Shown: positions 38,494 through 51,980, numbered from the stretch's first letter. The stretch: DNA of 64,000 bases from Robbsia andropogonis (GCF_000970345.1 NZ_LAQU01000006.1:124001-188000); one strand, 5' to 3'. Notes: a model not told the origin generated them from the sequence alone. Numbers and translations: made by a program.

Positions 38494-38615
38494 CACCCTT
38501 CAACGCCAGCACGCCGCGCGTGCTGCCGCCGATGGGTACCCCGTCCCGCCAACTGCTTGTCATTTACCACTGCCGTGTCGCGAGAAGTCGCGTGAGCGTC
38601 GGCGTGGTTTTTTTT
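38494..38615 (+). ncRNA. Candidate PhoB-activated small RNA, antisense to the pstS-pstC mRNA
   Basis: The span from the expected start point below the Pho box to a terminator is about 122 bases. It contains a perfect 8-bp stem CAGCACGC/GCGTGCTG with a 3-base loop (about 38505-38523), a single-stranded middle, and a terminator stem. It is fully complementary to the untranslated RNA between pstS and pstC. A 48-codon frame from ATG 38532 exists, but has no ribosome site and reads through the terminator. The 5' end is inferred from promoter spacing. Confidence 0.55.
38567..38615 (+). terminator. Intrinsic terminator of the candidate Pho small RNA
   Basis: Outer stem CCAC-T-GCCG (38567-38575) pairs with CGGCGTGG (38600-38607) with one bulged T. 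Inside is the perfect CGCGA-GAAG-TCGCG hairpin. Eight T follow (38608-38615). On the minus strand there is no T run, so it does not serve pstS. Confidence 0.75.
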
Positions 38616-38661
38616 AACTGCCTAATCACGGCCGGCTTGCCAGCCAACCGTGGATCGCTTC

Positions 38662-39693
38662 TTACTCGGCCGCGATAACCTTGCCCGAACCGTCCTTCAC
38701 GTTCTTCCACGCATTGTGGATTTGCGTGACGACCGATGCCGGCAACGGTATGTAGTCAAGCGAAGCGGCACCGGCCGCGCCGTTCTTGAACGACCAGTCG
38801 AAGAACTTCAGCACGGCCGCGCCTTGTTCTGGCTTGTCTTGCGATGCATGGACCATCACATACGTTGCCGCGACGATCGGCCATGCATTGGCACCGCTCG
38901 TGTTCGTCAGGATCTGGTAGAACGTCTTGCTCCAGTCCGCGCTGGCCGACGCCGCCTTGAACGTGTCGACCGTCGGTGCGACCACCTTGCCCGCCGCGTT
39001 CTTCATGTCAGCGTAGGTCATGTGGTTTTGCGTCGCGTAAGCCGATTCCACGTAGCCAATCGCGCCCGGCAAGCGTTGCACGAATGCCGCCACGCCGTCG
39101 TTGCCTTTGCCACCCGTACCCGTCGGCCAGTTGACCGTCGCGCCTTCGCCGACCTTCGACTTCCAGTCCGCGCTGACCTTCGACAGGTAGTTCGTGAAGA
39201 TGAAGGACGTGCCCGAGCCGTCAGCACGACGGACCACGGCAATATCCGTATCCGGCAACTTGGCCTTCGGATTCAGCGCGACGATTTCCGGCGCATTCCA
39301 CTTCGTGATCTTACCCAGGTAGATGTCCGCCAGGACCTCGCCCGACAACACCAGTTGGCCCGGCTTCACGCCCGGGATATTCACAACGGGGACGATCCCG
39401 CCAACGACCGTCGGGAATTCGACCAAACCGTTCTTTGCAAGCTCTTCGTCCGTCATCGGTACGTCGGAGCCAGCGAAATCAACCGTCTTTGCCTGGATTT
39501 GCTTGATGCCCCCGGAAGAGCCGATGCCTTGGTAGTTGACCTTGTTGCCGGTCGCTTTTTGATATTCGGCTGCCCACTTGCCATAGACCGGCGCGGCGAA
39601 CGTGCTGCCTGCACCCGTGATGTCTGCGGCATGGCCCGCGGTAGCGACGAGGGCGGTGACCAAGCCGGCGATCGCGGTTTTCATCAAGTTCAT
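38662..39693 (-). CDS. pstS: Periplasmic phosphate-binding protein PstS
   Basis: It captures phosphate in the periplasm and delivers it to PstCA. The 343 residues start with a signal peptide ([22 protein letters not shown], cut after AHA-like GHA) and mature [15 protein letters not shown], where the ligand-binding GSTFA segment is typical. [22 protein letters not shown] and [11 protein letters not shown] complete the phosphate site. The start ATG has TGGAGAGG upstream. It is the first gene of the pst-pho operon and has a Pho box 54-82 bases before its start. Confidence 0.97.
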   Translation of the reverse strand: MNLMKTAIAGLVTALVATAGHAADITGAGSTFAAPVYGKWAAEYQKATGNKVNYQGIGSSGGIKQIQAKTVDFAGSDVPMTDEELAKNGLVEFPTVVGGIVPVVNIPGVKPGQLVLSGEVLADIYLGKITKWNAPEIVALNPKAKLPDTDIAVVRRADGSGTSFIFTNYLSKVSADWKSKVGEGATVNWPTGTGGKGNDGVAAFVQRLPGAIGYVESAYATQNHMTYADMKNAAGKVVAPTVDTFKAASASADWSKTFYQILTNTSGANAWPIVAATYVMVHASQDKPEQGAAVLKFFDWSFKNGAAGAASLDYIPLPASVVTQIHNAWKNVKDGSGKVIAAE

Positions 39694-39746
39694 GACCTCT
39701 CCATTGAAGTGAAATGCGGACAGTCCCGCAGGACAAACCGGAGCTT

Positions 39747-39775
39747 AAGTCAATAACATGACAGTCATGTGACAG
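39747..39775 (-). promoter_or_regulatory. Pho box (three 11-bp-spaced repeats) upstream of pstS
   Basis: Minus strand: 7-mers CTGTCAC (39769-39775), CTGTCAT (39758-39764) and TTGACTT (39747-39753), each separated by 4 bases, directed at pstS. This is the best-matching of the four Pho boxes and the reference for the others. More TGTCAT copies lie farther upstream (about 39795-39812), without the 11-bp phase. Confidence 0.85.
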
Positions 39776-39895
39776 TCGCAATCGGCCGCTGTAATGACAA
39801 TGACAGGTCAGAATGACCGAAAGACGACGCGAGTGACCGTCCGGGAAGGGATGTTGCGTCAAGCACGTGGATCGACGGGAGGAGTGCGTTGTCAT

Positions 39896-39924
39896 GCTGA
39901 TCGCGCCTTCGAGGCGCGATCAGC
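39896..39924 (-). terminator. Perfect hairpin after glmM, weak terminator
   Basis: A perfect 12-bp inverted repeat (GCTGATCGCGCC) with loop TTCGA, 30 bases after the glmM stop. It lacks a T run on either strand, so it may only protect the mRNA end, or need Rho. Confidence 0.5.
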
Positions 39925-39953
39925 TTCACGCCATGCCAGCGATCAGGCGGGCA

Positions 39954-41492
39954 TCAGGCGAAAGCGAGACGGACCGCCCCTGCGATCGATTCAGCCTGTG
40001 CGGTGGCGGCCCCGGCGTCTTCCGCCTCCACCATGACGCGTAACACGGGCTCGGTGCCGGAGGCGCGAATCAACACGCGGCCGGTACCCGACAACGCCGT
40101 ATTGGCCTTGTCGATGGCGGCGCCGATCGACGCATCGGCTTTCCAGTCAGCACCAGCGGCAATCCGCACATTGATCAGCTTTTGCGGGAACAAGGTCAGC
40201 CCTTCCAGCAGTTCTGCCAGCGTCTTGCCGCTGCGGCGCATCGCCGCAAGCACCAGCAACGCCGAGACAATGCCATCGCCAGTGGTATGCCGATCCAAGG
40301 ACAGGATATGACCGGAACCTTCCGCGCCCAACTGCCAGTCGTGCTCGCGTAATTGTTCCAGCACATAGCGGTCACCCACCGCGGCCCGGACAAAACCGAC
40401 ATTCAAGCGACCGAGTGCCTGCTCGACCGCAAGATTCGTCATCAAGGTCCCCACTGCCCCCGGCACGTTGCCGTCCGTCGCAATCCGATCCTTGACCAGC
40501 ACATAGAGCAGTTCATCGCCATTGTAGAGACGGCCGGTCGCATCGACGACCTGCAGCCGGTCCGCGTCACCGTCGAGCGCGATGCCCAGGTCCGCCTGGT
40601 TTTGCTTCACCGATTCGATCAGCGCTTCAGGCGCCGTGGCGCCGACGCCATCATTGATATTGAAGCCGTTCGGGCGAACGCCGATCGGAATCACCTCGGC
40701 GCCCAGCTCATGAAACACATGCGGCGCGATATCGTACGCGGCGCCGTTCGCGCAATCGATCACCAGGCGCATGCCACGCAGGTCATAGCTCGCAGGGAAG
40801 GTGCTCTTGCAGAATTCGATATACCGCCCCGCCGCATCGTCGAGTCGTCGCGCGCGGCCCAGTTTTTCCGACGGCGCGCACGATTGCGGCGCTTCCAGCC
40901 GCGCTTCGATCTGCCGTTCAATATCGTCAGGCAGTTTGTTGCCGTCGGCACTGAAGAACTTGATGCCGTTATCGTAATACGGGTTGTGTGATGCACTGAT
41001 CACCACGCCCGCGGACAAGCGCAATGCCCGGGTAAGGTAGGCAATGGCCGGAGTGGGCATCGGCCCTGCCAGCATTACATCGACGCCGGCGGCCGCGAAG
41101 CCCGCTTCCAATGCCGCTTCGAGCATGTAGCCCGAGATCCGCGTGTCTTTGCCGATCAACACCGTTGGCCGGCCCGAGCGGAACAGGCCACGCCGCTCGC
41201 CGTCCTTGCCCAATGGACGCTGGCTGACACGCTGGTCACCGCCTTTCTGTGTGGCCTGAGCCGCCTGATGCGCCATTGCGGCAAGCGTGTCGGCCTCATC
41301 GTCATACGATGCCGTCCGCGGCGCCGCCCCCGGCAACGGACGAGGTTCTGGCGCACGAGGCGCCAAATCCGTCGCATGCACGAGCACTTCACCCGCCGCA
41401 TAGCCCAGTTTCAGGACGAAATCGGGCGTAATCGGTGACTCGCCCACCCGCCCGCGGATCCCATCGGTTCCAAAATATCGCCGGCCTGCCAT
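39954..41492 (-). CDS. glmM: Phosphoglucosamine mutase with a 65-residue insertion
   Basis: It converts glucosamine-6-phosphate to glucosamine-1-phosphate for UDP-GlcNAc and peptidoglycan. The N-terminus [17 protein letters not shown], the catalytic phospho-Ser168 in [16 protein letters not shown], metal-site DGDADR, sugar-site GEGSGH-like EGSGHIL and the C-terminal phosphate-binding [12 protein letters not shown] are all present. The protein is 512 residues against about 445-452 for the family: between VLV (38) and TVLIGKDTR (110) there are about 62 extra residues rich in Ala, Pro, Arg, Gln and Gly. The frame is intact, so it is probably functional. The ATG at 41490-41492 starts it; folP precedes it by 131 bases. 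Confidence 0.95.
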   Translation of the reverse strand: MAGRRYFGTDGIRGRVGESPITPDFVLKLGYAAGEVLVHATDLAPRAPEPRPLPGAAPRTASYDDEADTLAAMAHQAAQATQKGGDQRVSQRPLGKDGERRGLFRSGRPTVLIGKDTRISGYMLEAALEAGFAAAGVDVMLAGPMPTPAIAYLTRALRLSAGVVISASHNPYYDNGIKFFSADGNKLPDDIERQIEARLEAPQSCAPSEKLGRARRLDDAAGRYIEFCKSTFPASYDLRGMRLVIDCANGAAYDIAPHVFHELGAEVIPIGVRPNGFNINDGVGATAPEALIESVKQNQADLGIALDGDADRLQVVDATGRLYNGDELLYVLVKDRIATDGNVPGAVGTLMTNLAVEQALGRLNVGFVRAAVGDRYVLEQLREHDWQLGAEGSGHILSLDRHTTGDGIVSALLVLAAMRRSGKTLAELLEGLTLFPQKLINVRIAAGADWKADASIGAAIDKANTALSGTGRVLIRASGTEPVLRVMVEAEDAGAATAQAESIAGAVRLAFA

Positions 41493-41623
41493 GACATCTC
41501 CTCTACTCGTCGTCCCGGACCCGCGCAACGCGCGCGAGGTACCTCTCGCCGCACGGCGTCCGGCTGCTTCACAAAGCTATTCCTGCCCTGCACCTGCAGC
41601 CACGTCTTCCGCGGGTGCGGGGC

Positions 41624-42664
41624 TCAGTCGCCGCGCCGTTCCGGCGTGGCATCATCACCGCCCGGCACAATAGCATCGGCCATGCCCTCAACGGCATCCG
41701 CCCTCTCCGATGCTGTCCCGTCAGCGTCAACAGCGCGTCCGTCGGCCATTTCGACGATGGCGCCACGCGGCTGCGGCGCTGCCGGGTCGTCTTGTCCGAT
41801 CGCGCTCCATACCGACAACGCCTCCACGGTCTGGGCCACATCATGCACGCGAATGATGGCGGCGCCCCGTTCCGCCGCGCACACCGCGGCGGCCACGCTG
41901 GCAATCACCCGTGATGCCGGTGGCACCTCACCCTCTTGCGACGGTATCACCGCGGCAAGCATCGACTTGCGCGACATACCCGCGAGAATTGGCAAGCCAC
42001 CAGGAGACGTCATCGGCAGGTCGCGCAGCAGCCGGAAGTTATGCGCGACAGACTTGCCAAAGCCAAAACCCGGATCGACGACAATCCGTTCGCGTGCCAC
42101 GCCCGACGATTCCAACGCGATCACGCGACGCTCCAGGAAATGCCGCACTTCGTCGACCACATCCTCGTACGAGGGCGCATCCTGCATCGTTGTCGGCGCA
42201 CCCTGCATATGCATCGCACAGACGCCGCACTGATTTCGCGCCACCACTTCCAATGCGCCATCTTCGGTAAACGCACGAATGTCGTTGATCATGTCGGCTC
42301 CGGCTTCCAACGCCGCGCGCATCACATCCGGTTTGTATGTATCGATGGACAACGCCACACCGAAGTCACGCAATGCCTCGACAACAGGCAAAACGCGGTC
42401 CAGCTCTTCTCCCAGCGAGACTTCAAGCGCACCCGGACGCGTCGACTCGCCGCCAATGTCGAGAATATGGGCACCCTCCCGGATCATGGCCTCGGCGCGA
42501 CGCAAGGCCGCATCGCGCATTTGATATTTGCCGCCGTCGGAAAAAGAGTCAGGCGTGACGTTCAAAATACCCATCACCAAAGGCTGCGCCAATGAAAACC
42601 GAAACCGGCCGCAGCGGAAAATGCCGTGATCCCCCACAAGTCCGGACGGAAGGACATCGAACAT
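41624..42664 (-). CDS. folP: Dihydropteroate synthase
   Basis: It joins para-aminobenzoate to dihydropterin pyrophosphate in folate synthesis and is the sulfonamide target. The TIM barrel holds MGILNVTPDSFSDGG, ILDIGGESTRPGA, IDTYK, DMINDI, VCAMHMQG, DPGFGFGKS and the Arg-rich end AAIIRVHDVAQT. The C-terminal 45 residues (after VWSAIG) are a charged low-complexity tail not usual in the family. The start is uncertain: ATG 42664 fits the family; the frame stays open through a Ser/Val-rich stretch to ATG 42700 and TTG 42823. It leads glmM, as in E. coli. Confidence 0.92.
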   Translation of the reverse strand: MFDVLPSGLVGDHGIFRCGRFRFSLAQPLVMGILNVTPDSFSDGGKYQMRDAALRRAEAMIREGAHILDIGGESTRPGALEVSLGEELDRVLPVVEALRDFGVALSIDTYKPDVMRAALEAGADMINDIRAFTEDGALEVVARNQCGVCAMHMQGAPTTMQDAPSYEDVVDEVRHFLERRVIALESSGVARERIVVDPGFGFGKSVAHNFRLLRDLPMTSPGGLPILAGMSRKSMLAAVIPSQEGEVPPASRVIASVAAAVCAAERGAAIIRVHDVAQTVEALSVWSAIGQDDPAAPQPRGAIVEMADGRAVDADGTASERADAVEGMADAIVPGGDDATPERRGD

Positions 42665-42920
42665 CGATGTTGAACGCGGTGCATGCGGCACCACCGGCAT
42701 CGCGGAGACCACGGATTCCGACGAAACAGCAACGTTATCCTGCGCCGAGACAGACGGCGACACGTCCGAAGCGGACGACAGGGGCAAGCCCGACAGGCCG
42801 GGTGTGGAAGGGGAAGAAGTCAAGGTATTGCTCTTGCATCAAGGGATACAGCGTAAAAACGACGTTGAAGCGTGGGCGACACACCATGCCTGCGCATCGC
42901 ACCAACGTTGACGCACCACT

Positions 42921-42950
42921 AAACAAAAAGGCCGGTGCATATGCACCGGC
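42921..42950 (-). terminator. Intrinsic terminator of ftsH
   Basis: Minus strand: stem GCCGGTGCAT with its complement ATGCACCGGC, followed by CTTTTTGTTT, 20 bases after the ftsH stop. It implies that folP-glmM has its own promoter in 42665-42920, which I cannot place with confidence. Confidence 0.85.
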
Positions 42951-42969
42951 CCGTTAGTGTATCCGCTTA

Positions 42970-44859
42970 TTAAGCTGGCGCCGTTACGCTCGTAGGCGTC
43001 TTTGCGTCCGAACCGCCACCACCATTCGTCGGGCTACCCCCTGACGGCGGCGGCAGATTCTTCGGCGGACGAGGATTCTTGCCGGACATGATGTCATCGA
43101 CTTGATCCGCATCGATGGTTTCCCATTCCAGCAGCGCCGTCACCATCACTTCCACCTTGGCACGATGTTCTTCGAGCAGACCTCGTGCACGCGCATACTG
43201 CTCGTCGAGTATCCGACGGATTTCCGCATCCACCTTCTGCTGCGTTGCTTCGGACACAGTCTTCGAGGACATCCGTCCGAACACACCATCCTGCTCGGTA
43301 TCGACATAGACCATCGTGCCCAGCACATCGGACATACCGTAGCGGGTCACCATGTCACGCGCCATCTTTGTTGCGCGCTCGAAATCGTTCGACGCACCGG
43401 TCGACATCGAATTCAAGAACACTTCTTCCGCCGCACGACCGCCGAACAGAATCGCAATCTCTTCATACATACGTTCACGATACAGGTTCACGCGATCATG
43501 TTCCGGCAACTGCCACGTGATGCCCAGGGCCCAGCCACGCGGCATGATCGAGACCTTATGCACCGGGTCCGCAAGCGGCAGCAGCTTCGCCACCACGGCA
43601 TGGCCGGACTCGTGGTAGGCGGTATTGCGCCGTTCTTCCTCCCGCATCACTGCCGAACGACGTTCCGGACCCATGAAAATCTTGTCCTTCGCATCCTCGA
43701 AGTCCTGCATCTCGACGATGCGCTTGCCACGGCGTGCCGCAAACAAGGCCGATTCGTTGACCAGATTCGCCAGGTCGGCGCCGGAGAAACCCGGGGTGCC
43801 ACGCGCGATCACCGCCGCATCGACATCACCCGAGATGGGCACCTTGCGCAAGTGAACCTTCAGGATTTGCTCACGACCGCGGATATCCGGCAAGCCGACA
43901 TACACTTGCCGGTCGAAACGGCCTGGACGCAGCAATGCCTTGTCCAGCACGTCCGAACGGTTCGTTGCCGCGATCACGATGACGCCTGAATTCGCCTCGA
44001 AGCCGTCCATCTCAACCAGCATCTGGTTCAACGTCTGTTCGCGCTCATCGTTACCGCCGCCCATGCCGGCACCGCGATGGCGACCCACGGCGTCGATTTC
44101 GTCGATGAATACGATACAAGGCGCATGCTTTTTGGCCTGCTCGAACATGTCGCGTACACGCGCCGCGCCCACGCCAACAAACATTTCGACAAAGTCCGAA
44201 CCGGAGATGCTGAAAAATGGCACCTTGGCTTCGCCGGCAATCGCCCGCGCCAGCAATGTCTTACCCGTTCCCGGTGGGCCCACCAACAGGACACCACGCG
44301 GAATACGGCCGCCCAGCTTCTGGAACTTTTGCGGATCGCGCAGGAAGTCCACCAACTCGCTGACTTCTTCCTTCGCCTCATCGCAACCCGCGACATCGGT
44401 GAAGTTGATAGCGTTATTATTTTCGTCGATCAGACGCGCTCGCGACTTGCCGAAGGAAAAGGCGCCGCCCTTACCCCCACCCTGCATCTGTCGCATCATA
44501 TAGAACCAGAACACCATCAACAGGATGGAAGGCCCTACATACGTCAGGATCGAAAGCAACAGATTCGGCTCGTCTTCCGGCTTCCCGCTGACCTGAACAC
44601 CATACTTCATCAGGTCACCGACCATCCAGATGTCGCCCGGCTGGACGATCGTGTATTTCTGACCGTCCGTCGGCGTCACGTTCAGTGTGCGTCCCTGGAC
44701 CGTCACAGCTTTAATCTTGCCGTTCTTCGCGTCGTCCATGAACTGCGAGTACGGCACGCCTTCCTGAACCCGAGGCTTGTCGAACTGCTTGAACACCGTA
44801 AACAGCACCAGTGCGATGACCAGCCACACTGCCGCTTTCGAGAACATATTGTTGTTCAA
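42970..44859 (-). CDS. ftsH: ATP-dependent zinc metalloprotease FtsH
   Basis: A hexameric inner-membrane protease that degrades unassembled membrane proteins and short-lived regulators such as sigma-32 and LpxC. The 629 residues have two membrane helices (about 8-25 and 102-122) around a periplasmic domain, an AAA module with Walker A GPPGTGKT, Walker [12 protein letters not shown] and the second region of homology [21 protein letters not shown], and a protease domain with the zinc motif HESGH (about 418). The Gly/Pro-rich C-terminus ([16 protein letters not shown]) is typical. It lies downstream of rlmE with a 324-base gap. Confidence 0.97.
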   Translation of the reverse strand: MNNNMFSKAAVWLVIALVLFTVFKQFDKPRVQEGVPYSQFMDDAKNGKIKAVTVQGRTLNVTPTDGQKYTIVQPGDIWMVGDLMKYGVQVSGKPEDEPNLLLSILTYVGPSILLMVFWFYMMRQMQGGGKGGAFSFGKSRARLIDENNNAINFTDVAGCDEAKEEVSELVDFLRDPQKFQKLGGRIPRGVLLVGPPGTGKTLLARAIAGEAKVPFFSISGSDFVEMFVGVGAARVRDMFEQAKKHAPCIVFIDEIDAVGRHRGAGMGGGNDEREQTLNQMLVEMDGFEANSGVIVIAATNRSDVLDKALLRPGRFDRQVYVGLPDIRGREQILKVHLRKVPISGDVDAAVIARGTPGFSGADLANLVNESALFAARRGKRIVEMQDFEDAKDKIFMGPERRSAVMREEERRNTAYHESGHAVVAKLLPLADPVHKVSIMPRGWALGITWQLPEHDRVNLYRERMYEEIAILFGGRAAEEVFLNSMSTGASNDFERATKMARDMVTRYGMSDVLGTMVYVDTEQDGVFGRMSSKTVSEATQQKVDAEIRRILDEQYARARGLLEEHRAKVEVMVTALLEWETIDADQVDDIMSGKNPRPPKNLPPPSGGSPTNGGGGSDAKTPTSVTAPA

Positions 44860-45183
44860 GGCACCACTCCTTCACTGATATCGCCGGCCTGCCGGGACAC
44901 CAATGCCATGTCCAAGCTGTTCCAGCGCATTCTAATCCACTCCGACAACCCCCGCCATAGACGCGACCGCAACGCGCGGCCGGATCCACCAGGCAGGTCC
45001 GTAATCGTCGAAATGGCCTTCCGGGGGTTTTCCCGTCATTGTTTCGGCTCTTCCCGCTTCATCCCCCTGCGGCTTTGCAACCGCGCGGCACCTTTCATTA
45101 CGATCCTAAGCCCATACACGCTGAAAATATGTTTCAGAATGTTGCGGCTTGGCGCGGAAATCAGGCAAAACACCCATTGCACG
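44860..45183. other. Intergenic region between rlmE and ftsH
   Basis: 324 bases between two minus-strand genes. It should contain the ftsH promoter; no clear heat-shock or sigma-70 promoter is visible. A short perfect inverted repeat CTGAAA/TTTCAG with a 5-base centre lies at 45121-45137. No gene is seen. Confidence 0.4.
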
Positions 45184-45951
45184 TCATCCCGGATGCTTCA
45201 ACTTCTTTCCCAAAATGAACGTCTCCGACGATTTGTCGCGCGACGCCTTGGGCTTGCGCGGCGCCACGACCCGGAACTGGTGCTTGAACTTTTCGATAAT
45301 CTGGCTATATCCGCTGCCGTGGAAGCATTTCACCAACAATGCGCCGTCCGGCGTCAAATGCCGTTGCGAAAATTCCAGTGCGAGATCGCACACATGTTCG
45401 ATCCGCGCGGCATCGGCCAAGGCAACTCCACTCAAGTTGGGGGCCATATCCGAGATCACAAGGTCAACCTTACACCCACCCAACATTTTTTCCAGCTTTT
45501 CGAGCACATCGTCTTCCCGGAAGTCACCTTGCAGGAACGCGACATCCGCGATGGGCGCCATCGGCAGCATATCGAGCGCGATGATCCTGCCGTTCAATGC
45601 CGTGGACGGTTGGTCCGGAGATAGCGCTGGGGAAGCTGGCTGCGCACGCTCCGCGGTCTTGCGCATTGACGCCGCATCTGTTGCCACGGCGTGCCCATCC
45701 TGTTGCGTGCCCACATCACTTTTCTTGCGTGACAGCATGCCGAGCCGGTTCCGAGCGTACTGGCTCCAACTGCCGGGCGCGGCGCCCAGATCGACGATGA
45801 CCATCCCCGGACGGATCAATTTGTCCTGCTCGTCGATCTCCTTCAACTTATACGCGGCGCGTGCGCGATAGCCGTCACGCTGAGCCATCTTCACGTACGG
45901 ATCGTTGATGTGGTCGTGCAACCACGCGTGACTAAAACGGTTCTTTGCCAT
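45184..45951 (-). CDS. rlmE: 23S rRNA U2552 2'-O-methyltransferase, with insertion
   Basis: RlmE (FtsJ/RrmJ) methylates the A-loop uridine 2552 of 23S rRNA in the 50S subunit. The SAM site [13 protein letters not shown] (53-65), [28 protein letters not shown] and VKCFHG give the K-D-K-E catalytic set (Lys35, Asp in SDMAP, Lys in VKCF, Glu near the end). At 255 residues it exceeds the usual 206-220: about 48 residues (72-120, Ser/Ala/Thr/Gln-rich) are inserted between the first helix and RIIALD. Start ATG at 45949-45951. It diverges from yhbY as in E. coli. Confidence 0.94.
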   Translation of the reverse strand: MAKNRFSHAWLHDHINDPYVKMAQRDGYRARAAYKLKEIDEQDKLIRPGMVIVDLGAAPGSWSQYARNRLGMLSRKKSDVGTQQDGHAVATDAASMRKTAERAQPASPALSPDQPSTALNGRIIALDMLPMAPIADVAFLQGDFREDDVLEKLEKMLGGCKVDLVISDMAPNLSGVALADAARIEHVCDLALEFSQRHLTPDGALLVKCFHGSGYSQIIEKFKHQFRVVAPRKPKASRDKSSETFILGKKLKHPG

Positions 45952-46040
45952 GAAACTAATCGAATACCCCTGTTTTGGGGGATAATACGCTGCTTTTCCG
46001 CCCTACCGGCGGCCCCTGTCTGTTTCTGATCTGTATCGCG

Positions 46041-46616
46041 ATGCCCGCCCTGACCCTGACCCCCGCTGCCCGTGCCGAATTCCGTTCGCAGGCGCACGCC
46101 CTGAAGCCCGTCATCCTGATCGGGGGTGAAGGCCTGACCGATGCCGTATTGGCAGAAACAGACCGTGCCCTGACGTCCCATCAACTGATCAAAGTACGTG
46201 TATTCGGTGACGAACGCGAAACGCGGATCGAAACCGCCACCACGCTGTGCGATCAACTCAACGCGGGGCTGGTGCAACACATTGGCAAACTACTGGTGCT
46301 GTATCGCCCGGCACCATCGGCAAAACCGTCGCGCGACACGCCGCAACACGATGCCAAACGAGCGACGGGCCCCGTGTCCCGTGCCGCAGCCGCACGCGCG
46401 GTCGCCGAACTGCCCGCCTCGGGCAACGCACCTGGCAAGGCCAAGGGCGCCGCGCCGCGCATGGTCAAGGTGATCAAGCCCACTGGCAATGAACGCCGCC
46501 GGGCACGTCCCAAGGATGTCTTGGTACGCGGCAACGAACGCGTGACCGCCGGTGGTAACATAAAGCGCGCGAAAAAGCGGAAAGTCAGCGTCAAGCGCAT
46601 GCATCAGAGCGACTGA
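46041..46616 (+). CDS. yhbY: YhbY/CRS1 family RNA-binding protein
   Basis: A ribosome-assembly RNA-binding protein that associates with pre-50S particles. The first 97 of 191 residues are the CRM domain: LTPAARAEFRSQAHALKPVILIGGEGLTDAVLAE, then LIKVRVF and the late GKLLVLYRP. The GxxG loop reads IGGEGLT. The C-terminal half is a long basic, Ala/Lys/Arg-rich tail not present in E. coli YhbY (97 residues), likely an extra RNA-binding extension. The start ATG at 46041 fits the family; an upstream ATG at 45975 is not conserved. Confidence 0.92.
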   Translation: MPALTLTPAARAEFRSQAHALKPVILIGGEGLTDAVLAETDRALTSHQLIKVRVFGDERETRIETATTLCDQLNAGLVQHIGKLLVLYRPAPSAKPSRDTPQHDAKRATGPVSRAAAARAVAELPASGNAPGKAKGAAPRMVKVIKPTGNERRRARPKDVLVRGNERVTAGGNIKRAKKRKVSVKRMHQSD

Positions 46617-46682
46617 GCGCAATGGCGCGGCAAACGCCACGCCCACGTCGCACACCGCCGTAACGCGCTACCTGAGAAAAAC

Positions 46683-46714
46683 GAAACGGACCGTTGATAA
46701 CGGTCCGTTTTTTT
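46683..46714. terminator. Bidirectional terminator between yhbY and greA
   Basis: A perfect stem AAACGGACCGTT with its complement, loop GATA, followed by seven T on the plus strand and preceded by an A-rich stretch that gives TTTCGTTTTT on the minus strand. It can end both convergent genes. Confidence 0.88.
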
Positions 46715-46755
46715 ATCGACCCAGGACAATACATCACGGGCCTGACGACGTTACG

Positions 46756-47238
46756 TCACACGTAGCGCACGCCGATGATCTCATACTTGCGCGTACCGCC
46801 CGGAGCGACGACCGCCGCCGTGTCACCTTCGTACTTGCCGATCAAGGCACGGGCGATCGGGGAGCTGATCGACACCAGACCATGCTCCAGGTCCGCCTCA
46901 TCGTCGCCAACGATCTGATAGGTAACCTTCTCACCACTTTCCGCATCCTGCAAATCGACGGTGGACGCGAACACGACCCGGCCCTCGGCGCTGTCTTCCA
47001 GCGTTTTCGGATCGATGATTTGCGCGACCGACATCTTGCCTTCCAGTTCGGCAATGCGTCCTTCGATGAACGATTGCTTTTCCTTGGCGGCGTCGTACTC
47101 GGCATTTTCAGACAGGTCGCCCTGCGCGCGTGCCTCGGAGATCGCGTTGATAACCGACGGACGCTCGACGGACTTGAGCCGATGCAACTCTTCCTTCAAT
47201 AATTCCGCGCCACGTTTTGTCAGAGGAATGGTGCTCAT
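46756..47238 (-). CDS. greA: Transcription elongation factor GreA
   Basis: It rescues backtracked RNA polymerase by stimulating cleavage of the transcript's 3' end. The 160 residues form the N-terminal coiled coil ([31 protein letters not shown] with the acidic tip) and a C-terminal FKBP-like domain ([25 protein letters not shown]). The ATG at 47236-47238 is the family start; an open frame reaching 47412 is unconserved. It follows carB by about 180 bases. Confidence 0.97.
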   Translation of the reverse strand: MSTIPLTKRGAELLKEELHRLKSVERPSVINAISEARAQGDLSENAEYDAAKEKQSFIEGRIAELEGKMSVAQIIDPKTLEDSAEGRVVFASTVDLQDAESGEKVTYQIVGDDEADLEHGLVSISSPIARALIGKYEGDTAAVVAPGGTRKYEIIGVRYV

Positions 47239-47421
47239 AGCAAATTGCCCATACAAAGTTTGCGCATAAAAAATCGCGCACAAAAAAATCGCCGCAGCCG
47301 GAAAGACCAGCGCCGCTCGTAACGACACAGCACCGATACCGCCCAGCCGCGGCTCATTGCATCCAGTGGCGCATGTCGGCGTCTGCCAGTTACCGGCAGC
47401 GCCAACGCACACACGAAGCGT

Positions 47422-50676
<3,255 letters not shown>

Positions 50677-50825
50677 GTCTGGCGATATTTTTTTACTGAA
50701 TAAGGTGCGGAACGCGTGCATCGAATCGATGCAACAAGCGACGCTGCATCCCGGTTGAAGCAGGCCGGGCGATGGTGCGGGTTTCCCCACGCGACCCGTC
50801 CCGCGTCGACGGTGCCACGTCGAGC

Positions 50826-51980
50826 TTAGCGCGCGTGCTGCGCTGACTGCCCCTTCGAGGCCATCGAATCGATGAAGCGATCGAACAAGTACGCAAGGTC
50901 CGACGGGCCCGGCGACGCTTCCGGGTGTCCCTGGAAGCAGAATGCCGGCTTGTCCGTCAGTGCGAACCCCTGCAGCGTGCCGTCGAACAGCGAGACGTGC
51001 GTGACCCGGGCGTTGGCCGGCAGTGAATCCGTATCGACCGCGAAACCATGGTTCTGCGACGTGATGACCACGCGGCCGTCGTCGAGATCCTTCACCGGGT
51101 GGTTTGCGCCATGATGGCCAGTCTTCATCTTGACCGTCTTCGCGCCAACCGCCAAGGCCATGATCTGGTGCCCCAGGCAGATACCAAACGTCGGAATGCC
51201 GCGGGCGATCGCCTCGCGCGTCGCCCGGATCGCGTAGTCGCATGGCTCCGGATCTCCCGGGCCATTGGACAGAAAGAGGCCATCCGGGTTCAATGCCATC
51301 GCATCGTCGATCGTGCTTTGCGCCGGCAGGACGGTGACCTTGCAGCCCCGCTCCGCCAGCATTCGCAGGATGTTGTACTTGACACCATAGTCGAAGGCGA
51401 CCACATGGAAACGCGGTGCCGCCTGCTCGGGCTGCCCGACGCCGAGTCGCCATTCCCGCTGCGTCCACACATACGACTGCTTGGTCGACACTTCCTTTGC
51501 CAGGTCCATGCCGCTTAATCCCGGAAAGGAGCGCGCGAGCTCGATTGCTCGGGCGGTATTGTCCTCCCCGGCCAGGATCGCGCCGTTTTGCGCACCCTTG
51601 TCCCGTAGCAGCCGGGTCAGACGGCGCGTGTCGATGCCCGCGATACCGAGGACATTGCCGCCGCGCAGGTAGTCGCTCAACGTCTGCTGCGAACGAAAAT
51701 TCGACGCCACCAATGGCAGGTCACGGATTACGAGGCCGGCAGTCGCGATGGAAGCGGATTCGACATCCTCGTCGTTGGTGCCGACATTGCCGATATGCGG
51801 ATAGGTCAGTGTGACAATCTGACGCGCGTAGCTAGGATCGGTCAGAATTTCCTGATAACCGGTCAAGGCGGTGTTGAACACCACTTCACCGATCGTATGG
51901 CCCTCGGCCCCGATCGACCAGCCACGGAAAATCGTGCCGTCGGCAAGCGCGAGCAAAGCAGGAGGAAAAGACGGCAGCAC
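50826..51980 (-). CDS. carA: Carbamoyl-phosphate synthase small chain
   Basis: It hydrolyses glutamine and passes ammonia to CarB. The 384 residues have an N-terminal domain ([36 protein letters not shown]) and a class I glutamine amidotransferase domain with [14 protein letters not shown], the nucleophile Cys in GICLGHQ and the His-Glu pair in [10 protein letters not shown]. The GTG start at 51978-51980 is chosen: AGGAG lies seven bases upstream and the family begins here; upstream frame to 52124 is unconserved. carB follows after 149 bases. Confidence 0.96.
   Translation of the reverse strand: MLPSFPPALLALADGTIFRGWSIGAEGHTIGEVVFNTALTGYQEILTDPSYARQIVTLTYPHIGNVGTNDEDVESASIATAGLVIRDLPLVASNFRSQQTLSDYLRGGNVLGIAGIDTRRLTRLLRDKGAQNGAILAGEDNTARAIELARSFPGLSGMDLAKEVSTKQSYVWTQREWRLGVGQPEQAAPRFHVVAFDYGVKYNILRMLAERGCKVTVLPAQSTIDDAMALNPDGLFLSNGPGDPEPCDYAIRATREAIARGIPTFGICLGHQIMALAVGAKTVKMKTGHHGANHPVKDLDDGRVVITSQNHGFAVDTDSLPANARVTHVSLFDGTLQGFALTDKPAFCFQGHPEASPGPSDLAYLFDRFIDSMASKGQSAQHAR

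Noticed and set aside
38532..38678. A 48-codon frame in the candidate Pho small RNA
   Set aside because: No ribosome site, reads through the terminator and into the end of pstS on the other strand; unlikely to be translated.
39795..39812. Second Pho box cluster farther upstream of pstS
   Set aside because: TGTCAT-like words occur, but not at 11-bp phase; probably not a functional unit.
45121..45137. CTGAAA/TTTCAG inverted repeat as a terminator or operator
   Set aside because: Only six base pairs, no T run, no known regulator consensus; could be chance.
44077..45624. A 515-codon plus-strand frame over ftsH and rlmE
   Set aside because: Antisense shadow spanning two unrelated genes and their gap; no motifs.
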